Shown piece by piece: positions 16,775 to 24,435 of a stretch of DNA of 64,000 nt. The stretch comes from an uncultured Ruminiclostridium sp. (GTDB taxonomy: Bacteria; Bacillota; Clostridia; Oscillospirales; Ruminococcaceae), in the NCBI GenBank assembly GCA_910579265.1, contig CAJTTE010000002.1, positions 1 through 64,000 on the forward strand. The letters are read 5' to 3'. The notes under the pieces are model-generated. The model was not told the origin of the DNA. It was given only the letters and a program-made list of their open reading frames with translations, and ran no database searches. The position numbers and the translations under genes are program-made. Position 1 is the first letter of the stretch. Each line of letters begins with the position of its first letter.

Positions 16775-17743
16775 ATGCTTAATTTTTATAAGACCGAAGG
16801 AAATACAATTATCGAAATAGAAGCTTTGGAGGCGGGATGCTGGGTATCCGCCATTGCGCCTACCGAAGCGGAGATCTCCTTGTTGGAAACGAGACTTGGT
16901 GTGGATCGTGATTTTATACGTTCTGCATTGGACGAGGAGGAAACCTCGCGTATTGAAAGCGAAGAGGGGCAGACGCTTATAGTACTTGACTATCCCGTAG
17001 CCGAAAAGCATGAAGCTTCAGACGGCAAAAGAAACAGACAAAGTCTTGAAGATGATACAATCAGCTATTATACAATGCCTATGAGCATAATACTTACCAA
17101 CAGTAACGTAATTACGGTAAGCCTCAAGAAAAATGCAATAGTTGATGATTTTGCAAGCAATGTTGTAAAAAATGTAAAAACACAGTTTAAAACAAGGTTT
17201 ATTTTTGCAATTCTTTTGAGAATTGCCGGAAAGTACTTACAGTATCTTAAGCAAATTGACAAGATCAGCAATTATGTTGAAAGTCAGCTTCATAAGTCTA
17301 TGAAGAATAAGGAGCTTATACAGCTTTTGGGCCTTGAAAAGTCTCTGGTGTATTTTTCCACATCGCTTAAATCTACTGAAACTGTTCTGGAAAAGATTTT
17401 AAGGGGACGTGTTATAAAGCTTTACGACGAGGATCAGGATCTACTTGAGGATGTTCTTATCGAAGTAAAGCAGGCTATTGAAATGAGCAATATTTATTCG
17501 AATATTTTATCCGGGACAATGGATGCGTTTGCGAGCGTTATTTCAAATAACCTTAATATTGTCATGAAGGTCCTGACAATTATAACTATAGTTATGGCTG
17601 TTCCCACCATGGTTTTCAGCTTTTACGGAATGAATGTTACAGGTCTTCCATGTGCTGACAATATTTATATACCCTTGGGGATATCTGCTGTTTTGGCGCT
17701 GATAGCGGGGATCGTTCTTTCAAAAAGCAAGTTCTATAAATAG
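16775..17743 (+). CDS. corA: CorA-family magnesium/divalent cation transporter
   Basis: A 322-residue inner-membrane channel of the CorA family. A large soluble N-terminal domain (1-255) precedes two transmembrane helices at about 262-285 and 295-317, joined by the diagnostic FYGMNVTGLP (GMN) loop. ATG 16775 follows GGAAAGGAG. It is transcribed alone from 16604 and ends with a hairpin at 17817. A leader peptide with Cys/His residues upstream hints at metal-dependent control. Substrate may be Mg2+, Co2+ or Ni2+. Confidence 0.93.
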   Translation: MLNFYKTEGNTIIEIEALEAGCWVSAIAPTEAEISLLETRLGVDRDFIRSALDEEETSRIESEEGQTLIVLDYPVAEKHEASDGKRNRQSLEDDTISYYTMPMSIILTNSNVITVSLKKNAIVDDFASNVVKNVKTQFKTRFIFAILLRIAGKYLQYLKQIDKISNYVESQLHKSMKNKELIQLLGLEKSLVYFSTSLKSTETVLEKILRGRVIKLYDEDQDLLEDVLIEVKQAIEMSNIYSNILSGTMDAFASVISNNLNIVMKVLTIITIVMAVPTMVFSFYGMNVTGLPCADNIYIPLGISAVLALIAGIVLSKSKFYK

Positions 17744-17816
17744 TAACGGATATGTAATGAACATATGGTTTTATAATACAAAAAGGTCATATAAATTTAT
17801 AAAAAAGATGAATTTG

Positions 17817-17850
17817 GGGCACCCTCCATAAGGAAGGTGCCCTTGAATTT
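17817..17850 (+). terminator. terminator of corA
   Basis: GGGCACCCTCC (17817-17827) and GGAAGGTGCCC (17832-17842) form an 11-base stem with one mismatch, followed by TTGAATTTT. A short open frame at 17837-18034 beyond it looks accidental. Confidence 0.65.
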
Positions 17851-18078
17851 TAATATTGTGCATTTTGGTGTTAAAATCCGATGCTCGCTATTCCTATGGA
17901 CAGCAGCTTTCTATATGTCGTTTCACCTAAATGTCATCCCTACATCGCCATATATTCTTTGCCTTTCCTTGTATTTTGAAATGATTCAAAAAAATTTTAT
18001 TATAGAAAAGGATATTACCGCTGTGATATTATAAATGCCAAAACTGTGAAAGCATTCATTAGCTGGAATTTCTACAAG

Positions 18079-18927
18079 TTACCTCCTCGCCGGAGCGCCG
18101 CCGCCTCGCATACCGGCGGCAACCTTGATGGTGGAAAAGTCCGCACGGTTAAATTTACGGACGCACAGCACAAAGAAAAACGCTCCGATCAAAACGGTAA
18201 TAGCCAGTCCCATCAGCGGCGTGATGACAAATCCGCCAATGGAGAACGCCATTCCCTGTTCAACCAGTTCCTCCGTGGTCAGCGTATACGCCCCCAAAGC
18301 AATATAACGGAAAATTGAGGTCGTATAAGTCAACGGATTCAGATAGACGATTGGCAGGAGAAAACCGGGGATAATGGTGGTGGGAATATACGCGCCGGAA
18401 ACAAAAGTAAGGGGCATCATGATCATTGAGCTGAGGGTCTGAAAGGCAGGAGAGTTCCGTGAAACGGTCGCCAAAAACAGACCGATGGCGCTGAATGCCA
18501 TAGCGGAAACCAACATTACCGAAGCCAACAGCAGAATTTGCAGGACGCCCACCCGCAGTCCAAGCACAATGCCGCAGATCATAGTAACGACACCTTGCAG
18601 CGTGGCGACGATCGCCCCCGACAGAATGTGCCCCATGGAAATCTGCGTCCGCGCGATGGGTGCTACCAAAACCTCTTTCATATAGCCGCAGGAAATGTCG
18701 GACAGGATATCGGAGGAATTATTGACGCTGACCTGGAACACGCTCATGATTATCACGCCGGAAATCAGGTAAGGCAGGGGCGCGTCAAGTCCGCTCATGG
18801 AAGATTTCATCAGGAACGAAAACATCACCAGCATAAACATGGACATAAAGAGCGATCCAAATACCCATCCCTTACTTCTGATATAATTCAGTAAATTTCT
18901 TTGTACAATAGCTGTAATTGGGTTCAT
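18079..18927 (-). CDS. ABC-2-type transporter permease (DrrB-like)
   Basis: A 282-residue membrane subunit with six predicted transmembrane segments, the family pattern of drug-export permeases that pair with DrrA-type ATPases. The loop after the first two helices (VSVNNSSDILSDISCGYMKE) and VLVAPIARTQIS are typical. Its ATG overlaps the ATPase stop (ATGA at 18924-18927). GC content and codon choice are noticeably higher in GC than in surrounding genes, shared with the ATPase and the MarR gene. Confidence 0.9.
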   Translation of the reverse strand: MNPITAIVQRNLLNYIRSKGWVFGSLFMSMFMLVMFSFLMKSSMSGLDAPLPYLISGVIIMSVFQVSVNNSSDILSDISCGYMKEVLVAPIARTQISMGHILSGAIVATLQGVVTMICGIVLGLRVGVLQILLLASVMLVSAMAFSAIGLFLATVSRNSPAFQTLSSMIMMPLTFVSGAYIPTTIIPGFLLPIVYLNPLTYTTSIFRYIALGAYTLTTEELVEQGMAFSIGGFVITPLMGLAITVLIGAFFFVLCVRKFNRADFSTIKVAAGMRGGGAPARR

Positions 18928-19838
18928 TCCCGAATCTCCTTTCCCGTAATTGCCAGAAACACTTCGTTGAGCGTTCCGTTTTTTACTTCAAAATCTGTAA
19001 TTTCGCTCCTATGTGCTGATAAAATTTCCAGAGCGGCAGGAGCTTTCTTTGTATGGAACATAAGCTTGTTCCCATCTTTCCGATAGGAAACCTCTCGTTC
19101 ACGCAATGCTGCTTCCAATAGTTCAGTTTGAGTACAGACAACATCCACCTCTGTGCCCGTATATAGGTGCTTTAGGTTATCCGGAGTATCATGGGCAACA
19201 ATTTTTCCGTGATCCATAACGACAATTTTTGAACAGACCTCCGCCTCATCCATATAGTGGGTAGTCAGAAAGATCGTCATGTTTTTCTGCTTTTGGAGCC
19301 GCTGAATATATTCCCACACGTTGGCTCTGGTCTGCGGATCAAGACCTGTTGTGGGTTCGTCCAGAAATAAAACTTTGGGGTCGTGCACAAGCCCTCTTGC
19401 GATCTCAGCCCGCCGTTTCATCCCGCCGGACAGACTGCCCACCGCTGCTCGCTTCCATTCCGTAAGCTCCACCAGATCAAGGGCGAAGTCGATTCGTTCC
19501 CTCACTTCGTTCTTCGGCACCTTGTAGAAGCTGCAATGGTATTTCAAGTTTTCTTCCACTGTCATTTGGGCATCGAGAGTGGAATCCTGAAAGACGATCC
19601 CTATGTCCTTTCGCACCAAACTGCGTTCTTCGCAAACATCATGACCGTTGATAGTCAAAGTACCCTCTGTCTTGTCAAGGATCGTACACAGGGTGTTGAT
19701 AGTCGTGCTTTTGCCTGCGCCGTTGGGACCGAGGAAAGCAAAAATACTGCCCTCGTCTACGGTGAAAGAAATATTGTCTACCGCCGTAAAATCCCCGTAC
19801 TTTTTAGAAAAATGTTCCACTTGTATGATCGGATTCAT
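18924..19838 (-). CDS. ABC transporter ATP-binding protein (DrrA-like)
   Basis: Energises the permease encoded next to it. The 304-residue protein has Walker A (GPNGAGKST), Q-loop (VFQDSTLD), signature LSGGMKRR, Walker B (VLFLDEPTTGLDP) and the H-loop TTHYMDEAE, followed by a ~75-residue C-terminal extension like DrrA exporters. The start at 19838 is chosen because TTAGGAGG is seven bases upstream; the open frame continues further but without a ribosome site. Second gene of a marR-ABC unit, presumably controlled by that regulator. Confidence 0.92.
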   Translation of the reverse strand: MNPIIQVEHFSKKYGDFTAVDNISFTVDEGSIFAFLGPNGAGKSTTINTLCTILDKTEGTLTINGHDVCEERSLVRKDIGIVFQDSTLDAQMTVEENLKYHCSFYKVPKNEVRERIDFALDLVELTEWKRAAVGSLSGGMKRRAEIARGLVHDPKVLFLDEPTTGLDPQTRANVWEYIQRLQKQKNMTIFLTTHYMDEAEVCSKIVVMDHGKIVAHDTPDNLKHLYTGTEVDVVCTQTELLEAALREREVSYRKDGNKLMFHTKKAPAALEILSAHRSEITDFEVKNGTLNEVFLAITGKEIRE

Positions 19839-19850
19839 GCTGTTACCTCC

Positions 19851-19890
19851 TAAAAAATTAAGTCCTATGCGAATTGCTCGCATAGGACTT
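19851..19890 (-). terminator. perfect stem-loop between marR and the ABC genes (attenuator or operator)
   Basis: AAGTCCTATGCGA (19860-19872) is perfectly inverted at 19878-19890 with a 5-base loop. On the minus strand it is followed by TAATTTTTTA and then the ATPase ribosome site. It could be an intrinsic terminator limiting read-through into the ABC genes, or a palindromic binding site. Confidence 0.65.
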
Positions 19891-19945
19891 ATCCCTATAG
19901 TAATCTATAGCGCCTCAGCTATTTTGTTGTTTGACTCCGCGTTGT

Positions 19946-20371
19946 TCACCTCCAAATATCGCCCAGCTCGATCAGTCTGGCTTGTATGCGGACATAGGCT
20001 TTTGCATCCTCTTCTCCTAGAGCCTCCAGCATTTTTGCAACCAAATGGATCATTCCGGCTCGGCGCTCTTCGACCATGGCTATGCCTTTTTCTGTCAAGC
20101 AGACAATAACCTGCCTGCTGTCCGAAGGATCGGGGGTTCGCGTGATCATGCCCTGACCCTCCAAAGATTTCAGCATGGCTGCAACCCTCGCCGTTGTCAG
20201 CATAAGCGCCTTACTCATGTCTTTAGGATATGCCCGGTTTCCGTTTGCCGTCAGATAATTTAACGCTAAAATCTCGCCCCTTGCTATTTGGGCCACGGTT
20301 CGTTCCATCTTGATTTGCGGCGCGGCAGCGCGCATATCAATCAGTTGTTTCGCCAATTCGGTGTAGTCCAC
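19946..20371 (-). CDS. MarR-family transcriptional regulator
   Basis: A 141-residue winged-helix regulator. The recognition region (MSKALMLTTARVAAMLKSLE) is followed by the wing ITRTPDPSDSRQVIVCLTEKG, the classical MarR motif. I set the start at GTG 20371 because a consensus promoter lies just upstream at 20412-20440, so longer starts would lie before the transcript. It is the first gene of the marR-ATPase-permease unit and probably represses it. Composition is GC-richer than the flanks, consistent with acquisition as a block. Confidence 0.9.
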   Translation of the reverse strand: MDYTELAKQLIDMRAAAPQIKMERTVAQIARGEILALNYLTANGNRAYPKDMSKALMLTTARVAAMLKSLEGQGMITRTPDPSDSRQVIVCLTEKGIAMVEERRAGMIHLVAKMLEALGEEDAKAYVRIQARLIELGDIWR

Positions 20372-20411
20372 GCGCTGTCTCTGCCTTTCTAAATTACTAA
20401 CTCTATTAGGT

Positions 20412-20440
20412 ATTATAGCACGGATTGTTGTCACTGTCAA
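20412..20440 (-). promoter_or_regulatory. consensus promoter of marR
   Basis: On the minus strand TTGACA (20435-20440), 17 bases, TATAAT (20412-20417): a perfect sigma-A promoter. The 40 bases to the GTG contain CTAATAGAGTTAGTAATTTAG-like imperfect symmetry, a likely MarR operator. Confidence 0.8.
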
Positions 20441-20489
20441 GGGGGAAGAAAAAATTTCCACCTGCAATCCTATCATTCTGACTGACTAC

Positions 20490-20528
20490 AAAAAATTAAT
20501 GGAGACAGCTTCTTTACGAAGTGTCTCC
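20490..20528 (-). terminator. terminator of the acidic membrane protein gene
   Basis: GGAGACA...TGTCTCC with an inner CTTC/GAAG stem (20501-20528), followed on the minus strand by ATTAATTTTTT. Confidence 0.7.
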
Positions 20529-20566
20529 CTTATATGACCTTTTTAATTGATACACAACCGAAAAAA

Positions 20567-20830
20567 TTAAAGCTGCTCCTCTTTATCTTCTTCTTCTTTT
20601 TCCTCATCGTCTTCACTGTCGCTTTCATCGTCGTTCACAACAGGCATTTCGTCTTCATCTTCTCCGAAAAAGCGTATAAATTCCTCGTCATCTATCTCGT
20701 CATAATCGTCAAAATCATCATATTCGTCGTCTTTTTTGGTAAATTTGTTTTTAAGCAGCATTGTAGCTACAAAAGCACCGCCCAAAACGGCGATAAGTCC
20801 CACAATAAATCCTACGATTCCCTTATTCAT
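20567..20830 (-). CDS. small membrane-anchored protein with highly acidic tail
   Basis: An 87-residue protein from the ATG at 20830, which follows AAGGAGG. One transmembrane helix (residues 4-26, GIVGFIVGLIAVLGGAFVAT) and a short basic stop-transfer (KNKFTKK) are followed by about 55 residues that are mostly Asp and Glu, ending in a Glu-Lys-Glu run. The tail should face the cytoplasm. I do not recognise a family. It lies downstream of rsmE on the same strand with its own terminator. Confidence 0.7.
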   Translation of the reverse strand: MNKGIVGFIVGLIAVLGGAFVATMLLKNKFTKKDDEYDDFDDYDEIDDEEFIRFFGEDEDEMPVVNDDESDSEDDEEKEEEDKEEQL

Positions 20831-20864
20831 GTATATATCCTCCTTGGGCAAAATGTTTTTCATT

Positions 20865-20894
20865 TCAGGTAAAAAAACGGAAAATTTTACCTGA
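20865..20894 (-). terminator. inverted repeat after rsmE
   Basis: TCAGGTAAAA (20865-20874) pairs with TTTTACCTGA (20885-20894). It lies 70 bases beyond the rsmE stop on the minus strand. No T-tract follows, so termination is uncertain. Confidence 0.4.
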
Positions 20895-20963
20895 GATAAT
20901 TATATATCATTTCCTTTGTTTTTTCAAGTCCTATGTGAAATATAGCAAACTGCACAATTTTTT

Positions 20964-21731
20964 TCACATATTATCCGTCAGGTTCATTAATATTGACAAG
21001 ACTGCTAAAGGCGCCGTTTCGCATCTCAGAATCCTTTTTCCGAGGCTGGCTGCAATAATGCCGTTTTTTTGCGCCAGCTCCGCTTCTTCGGGTTCAAATC
21101 CGCCCTCGCTGCCTATAAATATTCCGATTTCATTTATTTTTTCCGTGATTATATTTGAAAGAGAATTGCCTCCGCATTCATAAAAAAGTATCCCCATTGT
21201 TTTTTGCGAATATTCCGTAACAGCCGTTCTAAAATCTGTAAGCGGAGCGATAAGAGGGATTTTTCCTCTTCCGCACTGCTTCGATGCTTCTTCTGAAATT
21301 TTTTGCCATCTTTGAATTTTTTTTATTATGGTTTTTTCATCCGGACGTGAAATACATCTTTTGGAAAGAACCGGAACGATACGGGAAACTCCCAATTCTA
21401 CGGATTTTTGCACTATATAATCCATTTTATCGCCTTTTGGAAGACACTGAAAAAGAATTATGTCGACATCGGGTTCAGCTTCGTTTTTTCTGCTCTCCAA
21501 TACCTCAAGCTCCACAAGATCCTTTTGCATTGATTTTATTCTGCAAAGACTATCGGTTTTCATATTGTCGCATATAACCGTATAATCGCCGGCTTTCATC
21601 CTCAGCACGGATATTATATGTCTGGCGTCTTCTCCCCCGATAAAAGCTTTTTCTCCGTCGTTGTCGGCAAAGAAACGCGGATACCTCCAACGATCGGTTT
21701 CGTTATATGCGACAGCTCCTGTTTCGTTCAT
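20964..21731 (-). CDS. rsmE: 16S rRNA m3U1498 methyltransferase RsmE
   Basis: Methylates N3 of U1498 in 16S rRNA using SAM. SPOUT-fold features: N-terminal PUA-like part with RFF and RHIISVLRMKAGD, then KGDKMDYIVQKSVELGV, EASKQCGRG, the glycine-rich SAM knot FIGSEGGFEPEE, and LGKRILRCETAPLAVL at the C-terminus. I use ATG 21731 (255 residues, family-typical); longer starts overlapping recG (GTG or TTG up to 21779) are possible. It follows recG on the same strand with essentially no gap. Confidence 0.94.
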   Translation of the reverse strand: MNETGAVAYNETDRWRYPRFFADNDGEKAFIGGEDARHIISVLRMKAGDYTVICDNMKTDSLCRIKSMQKDLVELEVLESRKNEAEPDVDIILFQCLPKGDKMDYIVQKSVELGVSRIVPVLSKRCISRPDEKTIIKKIQRWQKISEEASKQCGRGKIPLIAPLTDFRTAVTEYSQKTMGILFYECGGNSLSNIITEKINEIGIFIGSEGGFEPEEAELAQKNGIIAASLGKRILRCETAPLAVLSILMNLTDNM

Positions 21732-21732
21732 A

Positions 21733-23760
21733 TCAGTTGATTCCGTATTGTTCACCGCCTTTAAAAAGCATTGAAACAAGCTTGTTCAAGCCTTCGTTTT
21801 TATTTTTTTTCAGCTCGGCGTCTTCCCTTAATATCTCACCGGAATATTTTTGAGCCAGATATACTGTATCCACATCCCTTGTCATATTTGCAATTTTAAG
21901 CGTTGGCAAGCCGTGCTGTGCAGCTCCGAAGAAATCTCCGGGACCTCTTAGCTCAAGATCCTTATTTGCTATTTCAAATCCGTCTGAGGTTTTAACCATT
22001 GTATCTATACGCGCCTTTGTGTAGGGATTCCTGCTGTCAGTTACAAGAACGCAATGTGACTGTACATTGCCTCTTCCTACTCTTCCCCTTAATTGATGCA
22101 GCTGAGAAAGTCCGAACTGCTCGGAGTTTTCTATTATCATAAGAACTGCGTTGGGTACGTCCACCCCTACCTCCACGACCGTAGTTGATATTAAAACGGA
22201 AATTTTATTTTCTTTAAAGTCGGACATTATTTTATCTTTATCCGCTTGCTTCATCCGACCGTGGAGGAGTCCTACCGATACTCCGGATAAAGCACCGCCG
22301 CTAAGCTTCTCAAAATATTTTACAGCGGCAGTTTTATCGCTTGTCCCTTCGTCGATAAGCGGACATACTATATATGCCTGATATCCCTGATGAACGTATT
22401 TTATTATAAATCTGTACAACCTTTGATGATAGCTGCTGTCAACACCGTAGGTTCTTACGGGAAGTCTCCCCTTAGGCATCTCGTTAAGTATTGAAATATC
22501 CAGATCGGCATATATCATAAGAGCTAATGTGCGGGGTATGGGTGTTGCGGACATTACAAGATTATGAGGATTCTCGCCCTTTGCCTGAAGCTCTGATCTT
22601 TGTGCTACCCCGAAACGGTGCTGTTCGTCTGTAACGGACAGACCGAGCCGGGCAAATACCACGTTTTTTTGTATAAGCGCCTGAGTACCTGCCACAACCT
22701 GGGTTTCGCCGTTCTTAATTCGATCCCTTATATTTTTCTTTTCCTTTTCCGTCAATGAACCTGTCAGTATGTCAACCTTAACGCCTAACGGTTCAAGAAA
22801 AGAAGCAAGAGTATCTCTGTGCTGCTTTGCGAGAATTTCTGTGGGGGCCATTATACTTGCCTGGTATCCGTTTTTTACGGCAAAGTAAATGACCGCAGCG
22901 GCCACTAAAGTTTTTCCGCTTCCTACATCGCCTTGTAAAAGCCTGTTCATAGGAACATTTTTGAGCATATCGGATATACATTCTCTAATAGCCCTTTTTT
23001 GCGCATTGGTAGGTTCGAATGGAAGGGAATCAAAAAAATCCTTTATGGCAACCTTCTTCATTGCGATTCCGTTTTGTTTTCTCTTCCTTTGACCTAATAC
23101 GGAAAGCCCTAATTGAAGCACGAGAAGCTCTTCAAAAATAAGGCGTTTTTTAGCTTGATCGAGTTTTTCCTGGTTTTCGGGAAAATGAATATTGAACAAA
23201 GCTTCCTTTAAAGGGAGAAGATTTTCTTTTTCACGTATATACATAGGAAGAAGATCATCGAATTCACTGCTTTCCAGCGCCATTCTTATATTTGATGAGA
23301 CGATGTTGTTGGAAAGCCCTTTTGTAAGAGGATATTTTGGCAGGATGACATTTTTTGAGTTTTTTGAAATAAAAAGCGGAGAGGCACATTCCTTTTTTGC
23401 AAAATCGCAGCTTACTTTTCCGTGAAACAGATAGCTTTGACCTTCTATAAGTTTATCAAAGGTAAACTGGCTGTTAAAAAAGGTTATAAGAATTTCATCC
23501 GTGCTGTCGCTTACGGCGGCGTGAAAAACGTTTATCCTACCTATATACGGTTTGAGTTTTTTTGTAACCACGCCTTCAAAAACGCACACCTCTTCATTAT
23601 CAATCATGCATATGGGTTTCGGAGAGGAATAGTCTATATATTCCTTCGGGAAAAGGGTTATCAGATCTTCGGTGCTGCTTATACCCAATTTACGGTACAT
23701 AGAAGCTCTTTTTTCTCCTACGCCTTTTAAATATGTTATGTCAATATTATTTTTAATCAT
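21733..23760 (-). CDS. recG: ATP-dependent DNA helicase RecG
   Basis: Branch-migration helicase that remodels stalled forks and Holliday junctions. The 675 residues carry an N-terminal wedge/OB domain (YLKGVGEKRASMYRKLGI), Walker A (LLQGDVGSGKT), DEQHRFG in motif II, SATPIPRTLA in motif III, and the C-terminal helicase half with QLRGRVGRG (motif VI) and LRGPGDFFGAAQHG. Length is normal. Its ATG overlaps the stop of the upstream acetyltransferase (ATGA), and rsmE follows immediately. Confidence 0.97.
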   Translation of the reverse strand: MIKNNIDITYLKGVGEKRASMYRKLGISSTEDLITLFPKEYIDYSSPKPICMIDNEEVCVFEGVVTKKLKPYIGRINVFHAAVSDSTDEILITFFNSQFTFDKLIEGQSYLFHGKVSCDFAKKECASPLFISKNSKNVILPKYPLTKGLSNNIVSSNIRMALESSEFDDLLPMYIREKENLLPLKEALFNIHFPENQEKLDQAKKRLIFEELLVLQLGLSVLGQRKRKQNGIAMKKVAIKDFFDSLPFEPTNAQKRAIRECISDMLKNVPMNRLLQGDVGSGKTLVAAAVIYFAVKNGYQASIMAPTEILAKQHRDTLASFLEPLGVKVDILTGSLTEKEKKNIRDRIKNGETQVVAGTQALIQKNVVFARLGLSVTDEQHRFGVAQRSELQAKGENPHNLVMSATPIPRTLALMIYADLDISILNEMPKGRLPVRTYGVDSSYHQRLYRFIIKYVHQGYQAYIVCPLIDEGTSDKTAAVKYFEKLSGGALSGVSVGLLHGRMKQADKDKIMSDFKENKISVLISTTVVEVGVDVPNAVLMIIENSEQFGLSQLHQLRGRVGRGNVQSHCVLVTDSRNPYTKARIDTMVKTSDGFEIANKDLELRGPGDFFGAAQHGLPTLKIANMTRDVDTVYLAQKYSGEILREDAELKKNKNEGLNKLVSMLFKGGEQYGIN

Positions 23761-24287
23761 TCCGAATCCATAATGTAAAATTTTGCTTCAAAAATTCTTC
23801 CGTCGCAGCATGTATAACTGCCCGTATGGTCGAATTTCATTCCGATTTTTTCCATCACCCTTCCGCTGTTTGGGTTATTGACTGCATGACTGGAAATAAA
23901 GTGTTTTATTCCCATTTCGATCAAGTGTTCGGTAAATGCTTTCATGGCTTCTGAGGTATAGCCCTTGTGCCAATAATCAAATGCGGTGTTGTATCCCAAG
24001 TTCCAACGGTCATATTCCGGTTTGTAATATGCTCCGCCGCAGCCTATCAGAATCCCGCTTTTCTTAAGCTGAAAACCGATATCTATGCTTTTTGAACTTT
24101 TATCATCTGTGTTCCGGATAACGTCTTCCAACCACTCTTTTGTTTCTTCCGGGGTTTTATGCGTAGTATATACCATAAATTCCGTTACTCTTGTATCGCT
24201 TGTCCATGTATTGAAAATATGATCCGTATCGGATATGCACAAAGGTCTGAGTATAAGTCTGTCGGTTTCAATTATCGGAATCTTCAT
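23757..24287 (-). CDS. GNAT-family N-acetyltransferase (RimJ/RimL-like)
   Basis: A 176-residue acetyltransferase of the ribosomal-protein-alanine-acetyltransferase-like branch: ETDRLILRPLCISD at the start, YWHKGYTSEAMKAFTEHL as the acetyl-CoA segment, and NNPNSGRVMEKIGM near the end. Substrate unknown. Its stop overlaps the recG start by four bases, coupling the two. A structured leader (24303-24406) lies directly upstream. Confidence 0.87.
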   Translation of the reverse strand: MKIPIIETDRLILRPLCISDTDHIFNTWTSDTRVTEFMVYTTHKTPEETKEWLEDVIRNTDDKSSKSIDIGFQLKKSGILIGCGGAYYKPEYDRWNLGYNTAFDYWHKGYTSEAMKAFTEHLIEMGIKHFISSHAVNNPNSGRVMEKIGMKFDHTGSYTCCDGRIFEAKFYIMDSE

Positions 24288-24302
24288 TTTTTTCCTTTCG
24301 GT

Positions 24303-24406
24303 AAAAAAGAGAAGGGAAAGGATATAACGAGTTTGATATGTTTTTCCTGATTCAAGCTCAGAATCAAATCAAAACTGATCCGCCAATGCCGTTTCTCTTC
24401 TCTTTT
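24303..24406 (-). promoter_or_regulatory. candidate structured RNA leader with terminator
   Basis: Read on the minus strand, AAAAGAGAAG-A-GAAA at one end pairs with TTTC-C-CTTCTCTTTT at the other, across about 75 bases. Nested inside are GTTTTGAT/ATCAAAC and TGATTC/GAATCA. The outer helix is followed by a run of six T, then 15 bases later the start of the acetyltransferase. This is the layout of an attenuator or riboswitch, or it is simply the terminator of the upstream fakA gene. It matches no class I recognise. Confidence 0.4.
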
Positions 24407-24435
24407 ATTTTTTTCTCTTATTTTATAAATTTTTA

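Noticed and set aside
17837..18034. 65-codon frame after corA
   Set aside because: It starts inside the terminator stem and has no ribosome site.
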